This document shows, one piece after another, positions 38,863 through 47,715 of a DNA stretch of 63,724 nucleotides. The stretch is from Minwuiaceae bacterium. Lineage in GTDB: Bacteria > Pseudomonadota > Alphaproteobacteria > Minwuiales > Minwuiaceae. Location: the NCBI GenBank assembly GCA_028278525.1, contig JANQEE010000014.1:1-63724 (forward strand). The letters are read 5' to 3'. Position numbers and translations under genes: made by a program. Position 1 is the first letter of the stretch, and each line of letters begins with the position of its first letter. Below the pieces are notes generated by a model. That model was not told the DNA's origin and ran no database searches. It worked only from the letters and a program-made list of their open reading frames with translations.

Positions 38863-39906
38863 TCAGCGGTTGCCGCGTTGCTCGCGCCAGAGTCCCAGCT
38901 TGACCTGGACCGGCCTGTCGGAGAAGGAGAACAACACCGCATCGCCGTCGGTTTCGTGACGGTAGGACTGCCAGCTCGGCACGACGAAGGTATCGCGCGG
39001 ACCCCAGGCGAGCGTTGTGTCGCCGACCATGGTGCGGCCCGTGCCCTCGACCACGGAAAACACCGTGGCGTCGGTCGACCTGTAGGGCGCCGCTTCGAAG
39101 CCCTTGGGCAGAAGCTGCATGAAGGTGCCGATGGTCGGCATCGCGAAATCGCCGGTCACCGGATTGACGTAGCGCATCTTCAGGCCGTGGCAGGGGTCCC
39201 ACTCCTCGGTCCGCCGCATGGTTTCCAGCGCGTCGCGGGTTCGGCTGTAGGGATAGTTGAAGACCGGCGATGTCGGGCTCGAGGCTTCGTAACCGTCGGG
39301 CAGCAGGCCGGAGCCGTAGCGGGCGAGCGCGTCGCCGACCGGACGGGTCAACATCTGTTCGTCGGCGCCGTAGCCCTCGACGAAGCTGACATCCAGCAAC
39401 TGCGCGATCGGGATGTCCAGCCCGTCCAACCAGACCATGGGCTTATCGCTCTCGTTGCCGTGGTCGTGCCAGGTCCAGCTCGGCGTGATGACGAAATCGC
39501 CCTCGCGCATGATGGTCTTTTCGCCGTCCACCGCCGTGTAAGCACCTTCGCCCTCGACCACGAAGCGCAGCGCGCTCTGGGTATGGCGGTGGGCCGGCGC
39601 GACTTCGCCGGGCAGGATGAGCTGTAAGCCCGCATACAGGCTGGTGGTGATCTTCGACTGCCCGCGTAGGCCCGGATTCTCCAGGATCAGGACCCGACGC
39701 TCCGCTTCCTTGGCGGTAATCAAGCCGCCGGATTCCATGATGTACGGCCTGATGTCGTCGTAGTGCCAGACCGCGGTTTCGCAGTCGCTGGTCGGCTCCG
39801 GCGTGATCAGGCCGCGCAACACCTCCCACAGCGGAGTCAGGTTGTGGCCATCCATGCGGTCGTAGAACGCGGCGCGTTCGGGCGTCGTCTCCGGTTTCGC
39901 CTCCAT
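38863..39906 (-). CDS. Gentisate 1,2-dioxygenase-like cupin
   Basis: A 347-residue bicupin of the gentisate 1,2-dioxygenase / 1-hydroxy-2-naphthoate dioxygenase family, which opens a hydroxylated aromatic ring next to a carboxyl group using Fe(II). The N-terminal cupin carries APAHRHTQSALRFVVEGEGA with the metal histidines and FVITPSWTWHDHGNE. The second cupin has FSVVEGTGRTMVGD and VVPSWQSYRHET. The ATG at 39904-39906 gives MEAKPETTPERAAFYDRM. The downstream enzymes of the gentisate path (maleylpyruvate isomerase, fumarylpyruvate hydrolase) are not in the window. Confidence 0.9.
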   Translation of the reverse strand: MEAKPETTPERAAFYDRMDGHNLTPLWEVLRGLITPEPTSDCETAVWHYDDIRPYIMESGGLITAKEAERRVLILENPGLRGQSKITTSLYAGLQLILPGEVAPAHRHTQSALRFVVEGEGAYTAVDGEKTIMREGDFVITPSWTWHDHGNESDKPMVWLDGLDIPIAQLLDVSFVEGYGADEQMLTRPVGDALARYGSGLLPDGYEASSPTSPVFNYPYSRTRDALETMRRTEEWDPCHGLKMRYVNPVTGDFAMPTIGTFMQLLPKGFEAAPYRSTDATVFSVVEGTGRTMVGDTTLAWGPRDTFVVPSWQSYRHETDGDAVLFSFSDRPVQVKLGLWREQRGNR

Positions 39907-39920
39907 GGCGCTTCCCCTAT

Positions 39921-40631
39921 TCAGGCGGCCTGCTCGACCTCGGGCAAGGTCAGGCCCAGCTCTTCCACGACTTCCTTGGCGCGGCGCAGATAGTCGTCGC
40001 GCATTTCCTCGTTGGTGCGGACCTTGATGCCCCACTTGCGGAAGATCTCGTTGTTGCGCGACTTCGGCCGGCCGAAGAAGGCCGGCAACATCGGGAAGTA
40101 GCGGTTGATGGCGTCCTGCAAGGCGGCCTTGCCTTCTTCGGTCTCGCAGAGTTCGGCGGAGAAATCCTTGCCGAACTGGGCGTGGAACCGCTCTTCCGGC
40201 ATGGTCATCCGCGCCAGGTTGCGCAGCGGGTGAAACGAGCACTGCACCAAGTCTTCCACCTGCAGGATTTCCGCGAGATCCGCCAGCAGCTTGATCGCGC
40301 AGAACTCCGCCCAGGTTTTCAGAGGGAACTCGAAGATCGAGAGCGGGCGCTTTTCCTGCGGGCTCATTTTCTCGGCGGGTATGCCCATCTCCTCGCCAAG
40401 CTGCTTGAAGCGGACGTGGTGGCCGTACTCTTCCATCGCCACCCGGCAGGTCAGCCATTTCGCATAAGGTGTGGGCGCCAGCGCGATGGCCGGTTCGTCG
40501 AAGACCTGGGCGCCGTACAGTTCGTTGACCGCGTGGCTGATCACAAGCTTCTCGCAGGCGGTGCGGTACTCCTCGTCCTGGCCCTTAAGCTCCTCGGAGG
40601 TTTTGACTTGCGGGATTGTCGGCTGGGTCAT
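39921..40631 (-). CDS. PaaA/PaaC-like diiron oxygenase subunit
   Basis: A 236-residue ferritin-like protein of the phenylacetyl-CoA epoxidase subunit family (PaaA/PaaC, PF05138 type). A full set of diiron ligands can be matched to four helices: glutamate in NELYGAQV, E-x2-H in MEEYGHH, glutamate in ADLAEILQ, and E-x2-H in PEERFHAQFG. This suggests it is catalytic like PaaA rather than a structural PaaC. It is flanked by an SDR and the gentisate-dioxygenase-like gene and has a dedicated reductase in the same operon, but no partner subunits PaaB, PaaC or PaaD. It may therefore be a single-subunit oxygenase. The substrate is unknown. Confidence 0.85.
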   Translation of the reverse strand: MTQPTIPQVKTSEELKGQDEEYRTACEKLVISHAVNELYGAQVFDEPAIALAPTPYAKWLTCRVAMEEYGHHVRFKQLGEEMGIPAEKMSPQEKRPLSIFEFPLKTWAEFCAIKLLADLAEILQVEDLVQCSFHPLRNLARMTMPEERFHAQFGKDFSAELCETEEGKAALQDAINRYFPMLPAFFGRPKSRNNEIFRKWGIKVRTNEEMRDDYLRRAKEVVEELGLTLPEVEQAA

Positions 40632-40641
40632 CGGTCGGTCC

Positions 40642-41595
40642 TCAGACATACGGTTCGGTGTTGAAGGCTTCCAGATCGGTGGAAAGGTCGGTGAAGGAAG
40701 CAGTGAATTCGCCACTTACGGCGTCGGCAAGCGCCGGCAGGTCCCAGTCGGCGTTTTCGCGGACGATGCGGGCGACCGGACGCGCCTGGCCGAACAGGAA
40801 CACCTCGCGGCCGCGTACGCCGAAGATCTGGCCGGTCACTTTCTGCGCGTCCGGGCTTGCCAAATAGGCGACGAACCGCCCGACATGGCTGCCCGAGAGC
40901 TTCAGGGCGCGTTCCTTATAGGCGGCCTGGGCGTCGTTGGCCGGCTGGATGATGTCGGTCACGCGGGTCGCGGCGAAGGGGGCGACCGCGTTCGCGGTGA
41001 TACCGGCGCGAGCAAGATCCATCGCGGCGACCCGGGTCAGCCCGACCAGGCCGGCTTTGGCCGCCGCATAGGCGCTTTGGCCAAAATTGCCGTACAGGCC
41101 GGCGGTCGATACGATGTTGACGATGCGGCCCCAGCCGTAGGGCTCGCCGCCGCGGTTGGCTTTGGCGTTGTCGCGCAGCAACGGGGTCGCGGCAGCCAGC
41201 AGATAGTAGGCCGCCGAAAGGTTGGTCCTGATCACTGCTTCCCAATCGGCCGGATCGCCCTTGAAGATGAAAGCGTCGCGCAGAATGGCGGCGTTGTTGA
41301 CGACGATGTCCAATCCGCCGAAGGTTTCGCGCGCGGTTTCCACCAATTGCCGGGCGCCGCCCGGGCTGGCCACGCTGTCGGCCCAGGCGATGGCGTTATC
41401 GCCAATGGCCGCCGCCGTCTCTTTGGCGACGGCGGGGTCGGCGCCGTCGCCACCAATCGAGGTGCCGGAATCGGCGACCACGACCTTGGCGCCGCAGGCA
41501 GCCAGTTCCTCCGCAATCGCGCGTCCGACGCCGCGGCCGGCGCCCGTGACGATGGCGACGCGGCCCTCCAGAGCGGTTTTGTCGGCGACGTTCAT
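40642..41595 (-). CDS. SDR family dehydrogenase
   Basis: A 317-residue short-chain dehydrogenase. It has VTGAGRGVGRAIAEELA at residues 16-32, NNAAI, a catalytic serine in IVNIVSTAG and the YxxxK in SAYAAAKAGLVG. The insertion VVADSGTSIGGDGADPAVAKETAA resembles the dehydrogenase of multifunctional peroxisomal beta-oxidation enzymes (hydroxyacyl-CoA type). It continues about 50 residues beyond the core to an acidic tail (DLSTDLEAFNTEPYV). It overlaps the reductase stop by four bases. Likely substrate: a hydroxylated intermediate of the same pathway. Confidence 0.9.
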   Translation of the reverse strand: MNVADKTALEGRVAIVTGAGRGVGRAIAEELAACGAKVVVADSGTSIGGDGADPAVAKETAAAIGDNAIAWADSVASPGGARQLVETARETFGGLDIVVNNAAILRDAFIFKGDPADWEAVIRTNLSAAYYLLAAATPLLRDNAKANRGGEPYGWGRIVNIVSTAGLYGNFGQSAYAAAKAGLVGLTRVAAMDLARAGITANAVAPFAATRVTDIIQPANDAQAAYKERALKLSGSHVGRFVAYLASPDAQKVTGQIFGVRGREVFLFGQARPVARIVRENADWDLPALADAVSGEFTASFTDLSTDLEAFNTEPYV

Positions 41596-42617
41596 GACGC
41601 TTCCTGCTCGGCCAGTTCGTGCACGGAATAGAATGCGTCCGCGTGGCAGTCCTCCCGCCGCGCACCAAGCGTTTCCAGCGCCGCAACACAGGTCTCCACC
41701 ATGATCGGCGGGCCGGCCAGATACGCCTTGGCGCCGTCGAGATCGGTGAAATCCTGCTTCAGGACATCGCAGAGGAAGCCGGTGCGACGCCCCGTCTCTC
41801 CGCTCGGTTCCGAAAGCACGACCTCCAGTTTCAGATTGGGGTGCTTGGCCTGCAGAGCCTTGAAGGCGTCCTCCATATAGACGTCGCGTTCATCGCGCAT
41901 GCCGATATAGAACTTGATCTCTTGCGGCAGGCCGGCCTGCAGCGCCCGTTCGACGATGGCCTTGATCGGTGCCAAGCCCGATCCGCCGCCGACGGCGACG
42001 ATCGGCCCCCGATGCGCCTCCCGCAGATAGGACACGCCGTAGGGCCCGTCGACGCGGACCTTGTCACCGACCTTCAGCTTGTCGGCCACGTAGTGGCTGA
42101 CGTCGCCGCCGTCCATCGCCCTGATGTGGAATTCCAACACCGAGTCGTCCGGCAGGTTCGCCATGGAGTAGTCGCGCGCGTCCAGGTCGCCGAAGCTGAC
42201 CTTGGCGTACTGGCCGGCGGAGAAACTGAACGGCCCGCCGGCGTCGACACTCAGCCGGACCCGCTTGATATCGTGGGTCAGATCGGTCAGTTCGGTAACG
42301 CAACAATCGAGCAGCCGCCTCGGATGGCTAACCACTTCGTCCGGTTCCAGATAGGTGATCTCGCAGTCGCTGGTCGGCATCGCGCGGCAGGCCAGGATCA
42401 GGCCACTCGCCTTCTCGTCGTCAGACAGCGCAAATTCCGAATAGACCGCCATATCCACGTCGCCGGACCGCAGGACCGATTTGCAGCTGCCGCAATTGCC
42501 GGACTGGCAACCGCACGGATAGTCGAGGCCCTGATCAAGCGCCACCTGAAGAACCGTATCGCCGGGTTCGACCGTAATCGTCGTGTCGAACTGGCGCAAT
42601 TTCACCTCAAAACCCAT
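41592..42617 (-). CDS. 2Fe-2S ferredoxin / FAD / NAD(P)H reductase component
   Basis: A 341-residue electron-transfer reductase of the type used by bacterial diiron and Rieske oxygenases. The N-terminal plant-type ferredoxin has the cysteines C37, C42, C45 and C77 (with CGCQSGNCGSC). The FAD domain shows RDYSMANLP, and the NAD domain GGGSGLAPIKAIVE plus a C-terminal GPPIMVE. This order, ferredoxin first, matches MmoC/DmpP/BenC rather than PaaE, in which the ferredoxin is last. It heads the operon and should feed the diiron protein at 39921. Confidence 0.95.
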   Translation of the reverse strand: MGFEVKLRQFDTTITVEPGDTVLQVALDQGLDYPCGCQSGNCGSCKSVLRSGDVDMAVYSEFALSDDEKASGLILACRAMPTSDCEITYLEPDEVVSHPRRLLDCCVTELTDLTHDIKRVRLSVDAGGPFSFSAGQYAKVSFGDLDARDYSMANLPDDSVLEFHIRAMDGGDVSHYVADKLKVGDKVRVDGPYGVSYLREAHRGPIVAVGGGSGLAPIKAIVERALQAGLPQEIKFYIGMRDERDVYMEDAFKALQAKHPNLKLEVVLSEPSGETGRRTGFLCDVLKQDFTDLDGAKAYLAGPPIMVETCVAALETLGARREDCHADAFYSVHELAEQEAS

Positions 42618-43055
42618 GCCACCTCGGCTCGCTTATCGGGAAGAAAGCGGCGTTTCCTAAGTTAGGTTTGAGCACGTGGACCGTCAAATTGTTTGTATAC
42701 CCAACAATAGCAGATGCAGACTTCCGCGCCAAAACCCTGGAAACGCACACAGATAGCCTATCGTAACGGTACAGCGCTGTCTTCATGAGGCGTATTGCGG
42801 AGCGCTTAGACACGGAAACGCCCGACCGGGGGCAGGTCGGGCGTTCCTGCTCTTGCGAGCGAGGGTGCCGAAGGGGACGTTCGACACCCGGCGGTCATGA
42901 GCATCGCGCGGAAAAAAACGCGACGTTGGAGGTCCATGTAACCGCCATTGTCCAATAGATATGGTGCGTTCCGCCGGTGCGCGCCAGATCGGTCGCTAGC
43001 TTGTGATCTGGGTAGGCGAGCCCGCCAAAGTGGCGTAGCCTGAGGGCTCGACACG
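42618..43055. promoter_or_regulatory. Divergent control region of the aromatic cassette and marR
   Basis: This 438-base gap lies between the reductase gene (minus) and the MarR gene (plus). At 42688-42708 an imperfect palindrome with 6-bp arms ATTGTT and AACAAT around a GTATAC centre is a plausible MarR operator, 71 bases before the reductase start. At 42817-42845 a perfect 11-bp GC hairpin (AACGCCCGACC and its complement) stands far from any stop codon. No believable coding frame is seen; short frames on the minus strand lack ribosome sites. Confidence 0.4.
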
Positions 43056-43562
43056 ATGCCGGATTGGAGGCGTGTAGGGATGGCAGCCGCAATTGGCGAG
43101 AAGACGTCGGGCAGACGCCGCCGCCGCCGTTCTATCGATTTTGGCTGCCTGCCGGAGCTGATCGGCTACAACCTGCGCAAATCCCAGATCGCGGTGTTCC
43201 AGGATTTCGCCGCCGCCGTCGGCGCCGAGGACATCACACCCGGGCAATTCGGCGTTCTGACCCTGATTCAGGCGAACCAGGGCTTGAACCAAAGCGAGCT
43301 GGGCGAGGCCATGGGTGTCGACCGCTCCACTGTCGTTGCGGTGATCGATCGGCTGGAACGGCGCGGCCTGGTGCAGCGGGCGCCGGCGCCAAACGACCGG
43401 CGGTCCTATGCGCTGCGCCTTTCGTCGGACGGAGACGCAACGCTGCGGCGGCTGGAACCGCTGGTGCGGCGGCACGAAGCAACGATAGCATCCGACCTGA
43501 GCGCCGCCGAGCAGCGTACCCTGATCGACCTGCTGCGGCGCATTGCCGACAACACCCGATAG
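43056..43562 (+). CDS. MarR family transcriptional regulator
   Basis: A 168-residue winged-helix repressor of the MarR family, many of which sense aromatic acids or their CoA esters. The domain runs from about residue 30: FGVLTLIQANQGLNQSELGEAMGVDRSTVVAVIDRLERRGLV is the recognition helix region and RAPAPNDRRSYALRLS the wing. The N-terminus is arginine-rich (SGRRRRRRSID). An internal ATG at 43080 is a possible alternative start. It is divergent from the aromatic cassette and convergent with potA, and its likely target is the palindrome at 42688-42708. Confidence 0.92.
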   Translation: MPDWRRVGMAAAIGEKTSGRRRRRRSIDFGCLPELIGYNLRKSQIAVFQDFAAAVGAEDITPGQFGVLTLIQANQGLNQSELGEAMGVDRSTVVAVIDRLERRGLVQRAPAPNDRRSYALRLSSDGDATLRRLEPLVRRHEATIASDLSAAEQRTLIDLLRRIADNTR

Positions 43563-43566
43563 CGCC

Positions 43567-44679
43567 TCAATCCGACAATATCAGCGTGTCTGCCGCAGCC
43601 CAGGACGCCCACAACCTATCGCCGATCGCCGCGACCGGCGTTGTCGTTCGCGAACTGTTTTGCAGTGTCGCGGCGATCCGCGCCCCGTCGCCGAGATCGA
43701 GGACAATGTGGCTTTCGTTACCCTGATAGGCGATGGCCTCGACAACGCCTTCGATAGCAATTTGTCCGTTGCCCGGATGCAGGCCGCTGATGCGCGTTTT
43801 CTCCGGCCGAACGGCAACGCCGACCGAGTCCATGGCGGTGCCCGGCGGGCCGGGCACCTCTATCGTGCCGATGCCGTCGACAGCCAACGTGAGCCGATCC
43901 GGATTGGCATTGACCACCTTGCCCTCAAACAGGTTCATCCGGCCGATAAAGTCCGCGACGAACCGACTGTTCGGGAACTCGTACAGGTCGGCCGGCGGCG
44001 CGACCTGCTTCACGGCGCCCCGATCCATCACCGCGATACGGTCTGCCATCGATAAAGCCTCGCTTTGATCGTGGGTCACCACGACGAAGGTGATCCCGAC
44101 GGTATGCTGTAAGCGGACCAGTTCCATCTGCATGGCCTCGCGCAGTTTGGCATCCAGCGCCGACAGCGGCTCGTCCAGCAGTAGAACTTTCGGACGTTTT
44201 ACCAATGCCCGGGCCAGCGCGACGCGCTGGCGCTGGCCGCCGGACAGCTGATCCGGCTTTCGATCGCCGAACCCCGCCAGCTGCACCAGCTCAAGGGCTT
44301 CTTCGACCCGTTCGCGCATTTCCGGGCCTGCGACGCCGGTCACTTTCATGCCGTAGGCGACATTGTCGAATACGGTCATGTGGGGAAAGACGGCATAGGA
44401 CTGGAACACCATGTTGACCGGCCGGCGGTTGGGCTGAACGCCGGTCATCGGCTGGCCGTCGATATAGATCTCGCCCTCTGTCGGGATCTCGAAGCCTGCC
44501 AGCATGCGCAACAGGGTTGTCTTGCCGCAGCCGGACGGTCCCAAGAGCGCGAAGAATTCCCCCTCCCGGATTTCCAGTCCGACCTCGGATACCGCTACGA
44601 CCGACTGGCCGAACCGTTTGGTCACGTTATCGATGCGAATGATCGGCGATGCTTCGTTCACGGCGGATACCTCGGTCAC
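43567..44679 (-). CDS. potA: Polyamine ABC transporter ATPase
   Basis: A 370-residue ATPase of the spermidine/putrescine transporter type (PotA/PotG). It has Walker A GPSGCGKTT, signature LSGGQRQRVALARAL and Walker B LLLDEPLSALD, and a C-terminal TOBE domain. MVFQSYAVFPHMTVFDNVAYG is typical of the subfamily. The start is the GTG at 44677-44679, which overlaps the permease stop as GTGA. Gene order binding protein, two permeases, ATPase is complete in this cluster. A choice between PotA and PotG is not possible from sequence alone. Confidence 0.92.
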   Translation of the reverse strand: MTEVSAVNEASPIIRIDNVTKRFGQSVVAVSEVGLEIREGEFFALLGPSGCGKTTLLRMLAGFEIPTEGEIYIDGQPMTGVQPNRRPVNMVFQSYAVFPHMTVFDNVAYGMKVTGVAGPEMRERVEEALELVQLAGFGDRKPDQLSGGQRQRVALARALVKRPKVLLLDEPLSALDAKLREAMQMELVRLQHTVGITFVVVTHDQSEALSMADRIAVMDRGAVKQVAPPADLYEFPNSRFVADFIGRMNLFEGKVVNANPDRLTLAVDGIGTIEVPGPPGTAMDSVGVAVRPEKTRISGLHPGNGQIAIEGVVEAIAYQGNESHIVLDLGDGARIAATLQNSSRTTTPVAAIGDRLWASWAAADTLILSD

Positions 44680-45542
44680 ATGTCTTTGGGTTGGGTACGG
44701 TTCTGCAGCCACAGCGCGATGGCGGTCAGCAACACGGTGACGATGATCAGCACGGTGGAGGCGGCGTTTACCTCCGGCGTCACCGAGAACCGCACCATCG
44801 AATAGACCTTCACCGGGAAGGTCACCGTGTCCGGTCCGGATGTAAAGAAGGTGATCACAAAGTCGTCCAGCGACAGCGTGAAGGCAAGCAGACCGCCGGC
44901 GACCAGGCCGGGCCGCATATAGGGGATCATCACGTCGCGAAAGGTCTGCCACTGGCTGGCGCCCAGATCGCGGGCGGCCTCTTCCAGCTCGCGGTTGAAC
45001 CCGGCCAGCCGGGCGCGGACGACGACGGCGACGAACGGAAAACTGAACGAGATGTGGGCGATGATGATGCTGCCGAGATTGAGCGGCCAGGGCAGGCCGG
45101 CGGGCCAGCCGATGCGGGCGAAAAACGCCAACATGGCGACGCCCATGCAGATCTCGGGGATGACGATCGGCAGCATCACCGTGCCTTCGTACGGCGCCTG
45201 GCCGGGAAACCGGAACCGCCACAGCAGGATCGCCACCATCGCCCCCAGGATCACGCTGACGATGGTGCTGACGAAGGCAATCGTCAGGGAGTTGACGAAG
45301 GCCTCAATCAGGCCGTCGTTGTTCAGCGCCTTCTCGTAGTACTTCATCGTGAAGCCGCGCCAGACGATGTTGCGCCGGCTGTCGTTGAAGCTGAAGGCGA
45401 TCAGCGTGACGATGGGGGCATAGAGGAACAGGAAGGTGCCGATCAGCACCAGCCGGATCCATAGACGCCGGCTGTAGTCCAGCGGTCCGATGCCGGCTTT
45501 CGTCCGCCTTCTGGACTCCAAGCCTGCGCTGGTGGTGCTCAT
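44676..45542 (-). CDS. potC: Polyamine ABC transporter permease 2
   Basis: A 288-residue inner-membrane permease with about six transmembrane helices, beginning LVLIGTFLFLYAPIVTLIAFSFNDSRR, the usual PotC/PotI opening. The cytoplasmic EAA loop is EEAARDLGASQWQTFRDVMIPYMRPGLVAG. The ATG at 45540-45542 overlaps the stop of the first permease by four bases. Its partner is the permease at 45539-46462. Confidence 0.93.
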   Translation of the reverse strand: MSTTSAGLESRRRTKAGIGPLDYSRRLWIRLVLIGTFLFLYAPIVTLIAFSFNDSRRNIVWRGFTMKYYEKALNNDGLIEAFVNSLTIAFVSTIVSVILGAMVAILLWRFRFPGQAPYEGTVMLPIVIPEICMGVAMLAFFARIGWPAGLPWPLNLGSIIIAHISFSFPFVAVVVRARLAGFNRELEEAARDLGASQWQTFRDVMIPYMRPGLVAGGLLAFTLSLDDFVITFFTSGPDTVTFPVKVYSMVRFSVTPEVNAASTVLIIVTVLLTAIALWLQNRTQPKDM

Positions 45543-46462
45543 GCGCCATGCTCCGTTCCCGGCGAACCCCGGGCGAGCAGCGAGCGCATCGCCAGCGCGC
45601 CGAACGTCGCGTACATCAGCAGGAACGACAGGGCGGCGCCGAACGGCCAGTCGTTGGCCGATTTGAACTGCCGCTCGATCACATTGGCGATCATCTGGCT
45701 GTCGGTGCCGCCCAGCAGGTTGGGCGTCAGGAACGAGCCCATTGCCGGAATGAACGTGATGATGAGGCCCGATACGATGCCCGGCTTGGCCAGCGGCGCG
45801 ACCACGGAGAAGAACGTCCGCGCCTGGCTGGCGCCAAGATCCAGGCTGGCCTCGATCATCGATTTGTCCAGCCGCTCCATGCTGGCGTAGAGCGGCAGCA
45901 CCATGAACGGCAGGTGGACGTAGACAAGGCCGAACACGACCGCCGTGTTGTTGTAGAGCAACTGAAGCGGCTGGAAGCTCGCGCCCAGCAGTTGCAGGTC
46001 GCCGAGGCCGACGGCGGTCAGGATCTGATTGCCGCCGTCCCAGAACCACTCGAGCGTAAAATTGATGTAGCCGCGGGTTCGCAACACGGCGATCAATGCA
46101 TAAGTGCGGATCAGCAGGTTGGTCCAGAACGGCAGGATCACCAACAGCAGCAGGATCGGCTTCCAGCGCGGCGGCGCGAAGCTGATGGCGAAGACAACGG
46201 GAAACGCCACAACCAGGCAAATCGCGGTGGTCAATCCGGCCATCCACAGCGACTTGGCGATGATCTGCAGGTACAGCGGCTCCAGCGCACGGACGTAGTT
46301 GGCCAGCGACCAGGTGATCTCGATATCGACCAGGCCGCGTTTCTCGCCGAAGCTGAAAACCCAGATCAGGCCGAGCGGCACCAGGAAGAACGCCGCCAGC
46401 CAGATCGTCGGCGGCACAAGAAAGATCCAGAAGACCAGGGGATTTCGTCGCCAGGTTTCCAT
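45539..46462 (-). CDS. potB: Polyamine ABC transporter permease 1
   Basis: A 307-residue permease of the PotB/PotH type with about six membrane spans. The EAA loop is EASLDLGASQARTFFSVVAPLAKPGIVSG. LVILPFWTNLLIRTYALIAVL is a conserved PotB motif. It lies 67 bases after the binding protein gene, with a strong hairpin in the gap, and overlaps the second permease gene by four bases. Confidence 0.93.
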   Translation of the reverse strand: METWRRNPLVFWIFLVPPTIWLAAFFLVPLGLIWVFSFGEKRGLVDIEITWSLANYVRALEPLYLQIIAKSLWMAGLTTAICLVVAFPVVFAISFAPPRWKPILLLLVILPFWTNLLIRTYALIAVLRTRGYINFTLEWFWDGGNQILTAVGLGDLQLLGASFQPLQLLYNNTAVVFGLVYVHLPFMVLPLYASMERLDKSMIEASLDLGASQARTFFSVVAPLAKPGIVSGLIITFIPAMGSFLTPNLLGGTDSQMIANVIERQFKSANDWPFGAALSFLLMYATFGALAMRSLLARGSPGTEHGA

Positions 46463-46494
46463 GCGACTTTTTGCCGGTGCGCTGCCTTGAAAGA

Positions 46495-46525
46495 CAGTGG
46501 CCCGCCTTTTCGGGGCGGGCCACTG
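46495..46525 (-). terminator. Intercistronic hairpin after the binding protein gene
   Basis: A 12-bp stem (46495-46506 with 46514-46525, left arm CAGTGGCCCGCC) begins 4 bases after the binding-protein stop and comes before potB. On the minus strand it is followed by TCTTTC, a weak T run. This position is typical of partial terminators or mRNA-stabilising stems that raise binding-protein output over the membrane genes. Confidence 0.7.
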
Positions 46526-46529
46526 GTTT

Positions 46530-47606
46530 TCAGGCTGCCTGGATTCGCGTCCAGGCCTCGTCCATCAGTCGCGCCCGTTTGGCGCCCTGATAGACGGACG
46601 GCTCGCATTTGGCGATCACCGCTTCCGGCGGGAAGATCGCGGGATTCGAGCGGTACTCTTCGCTCATCAGCTTCGCCGCCGCCGCGTTAGGGGTTGCGTA
46701 TTGGATGAAATCGGCGATCGCCGCGCCGGCTTCGGCGTCGAGAATGTAGTTGATGAACTTGTGGGCGTTTTCCGGATGCGGCGCGCCCTTCGGGATGCAC
46801 AGACAGTCTTGCCACAACTCGCCGCCCTCCTTCGGCACGACGTAGCCGATATCGTCGTCCTCTTCCATCACCTGCAGGACATCGCCGTTCCATTCCATGG
46901 TGATGTCGACTTCTCCCGACAGTAGCAGGTCCTGGCCGTTGTCGGCGGCAAAGACCTTGATGTGCGGCTTTTGCCGGATCACCAGTTGCTCTGCCTGCTT
47001 TATCGTCGCCGGATCGTCGGCGTTCAGGCTATGCCCGAGATATTTGAGGGCGGATTCAATCGCCGCCTTGCCGGACAGTATGGCGATCTTCCCCGAGTAT
47101 TTGTCCGAATCGTAGAGCCATTTCCAACTGTCCGGCACGCCATCCATCTTCGACTTCCGGTAACCGATGCCGATCGTGCCCCACATGTAGGGCATGCTGA
47201 ACTTGCGGCCCGGATCGAAATTCGCTTCCTGGAATTGGGCGGCGACATTGCTCTTAAAATTCGGAATTGCCGAATGGTCCAGCGCATCCAGCATTTCCGC
47301 CGCGATCATGCGCTGCACGTAGTCGTTGGTCGGAACGATCAGGTCGTAACCCGGATTGCCTTCCTTCAGTTTGGCGAACAGCTCGTCGTTGTCGGCGAAC
47401 AAGTCCATTTTGACCGCGATGCCGGTCGCGTCCTTGAAGTCGTCCAGCGTCGTTTCGCCGATATAGGTGTCCCAGTTGTAGAAGTTGAGCTTCGGTTCCT
47501 CGGCGCCGACGGCAAAGCGCGGCAGAACGGTAATTCCGGCGGCAACCGCGCCGGTGCCGGCCAGGAAGGACCGGCGCGACGGCCTCACCCGTTTATCTTT
47601 GAGCAT
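46530..47606 (-). CDS. Polyamine-binding periplasmic protein, Tat-exported
   Basis: A 358-residue extracellular solute-binding protein of the PotD/PotF family. The N-terminus has a twin-arginine signal, PSRRSFLAGTGAVAAGITVL, which is a Tat signal rather than a Sec one. The mature part begins EEPKLNFYNWDTYIGE, matching the LNVYNWSDYI-type start of PotF. SMEWNGD-like and IPKGAPHPENAHKFINYIL motifs confirm the family. The gene starts the transport operon; the aminotransferase gene lies 109 bases upstream on the same strand. Ligand is probably putrescine, from the neighbouring genes. Confidence 0.92.
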   Translation of the reverse strand: MLKDKRVRPSRRSFLAGTGAVAAGITVLPRFAVGAEEPKLNFYNWDTYIGETTLDDFKDATGIAVKMDLFADNDELFAKLKEGNPGYDLIVPTNDYVQRMIAAEMLDALDHSAIPNFKSNVAAQFQEANFDPGRKFSMPYMWGTIGIGYRKSKMDGVPDSWKWLYDSDKYSGKIAILSGKAAIESALKYLGHSLNADDPATIKQAEQLVIRQKPHIKVFAADNGQDLLLSGEVDITMEWNGDVLQVMEEDDDIGYVVPKEGGELWQDCLCIPKGAPHPENAHKFINYILDAEAGAAIADFIQYATPNAAAAKLMSEEYRSNPAIFPPEAVIAKCEPSVYQGAKRARLMDEAWTRIQAA

Positions 47607-47715
47607 CGATGTCGTCTCCCTGTTATCCGGATCCCGGCGACACTCCGGGACCCGTGCTAACAGGGATTTCACGGCTTTTATTGCCGCGATGCAACCAAGA
47701 TTCTCAAGCGGTCGA

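Noticed and set aside
42806..43054. Short frame on the minus strand in the divergent region
   Set aside because: No ribosome site, no recognised protein feature, and it would cover the likely control region of marR.
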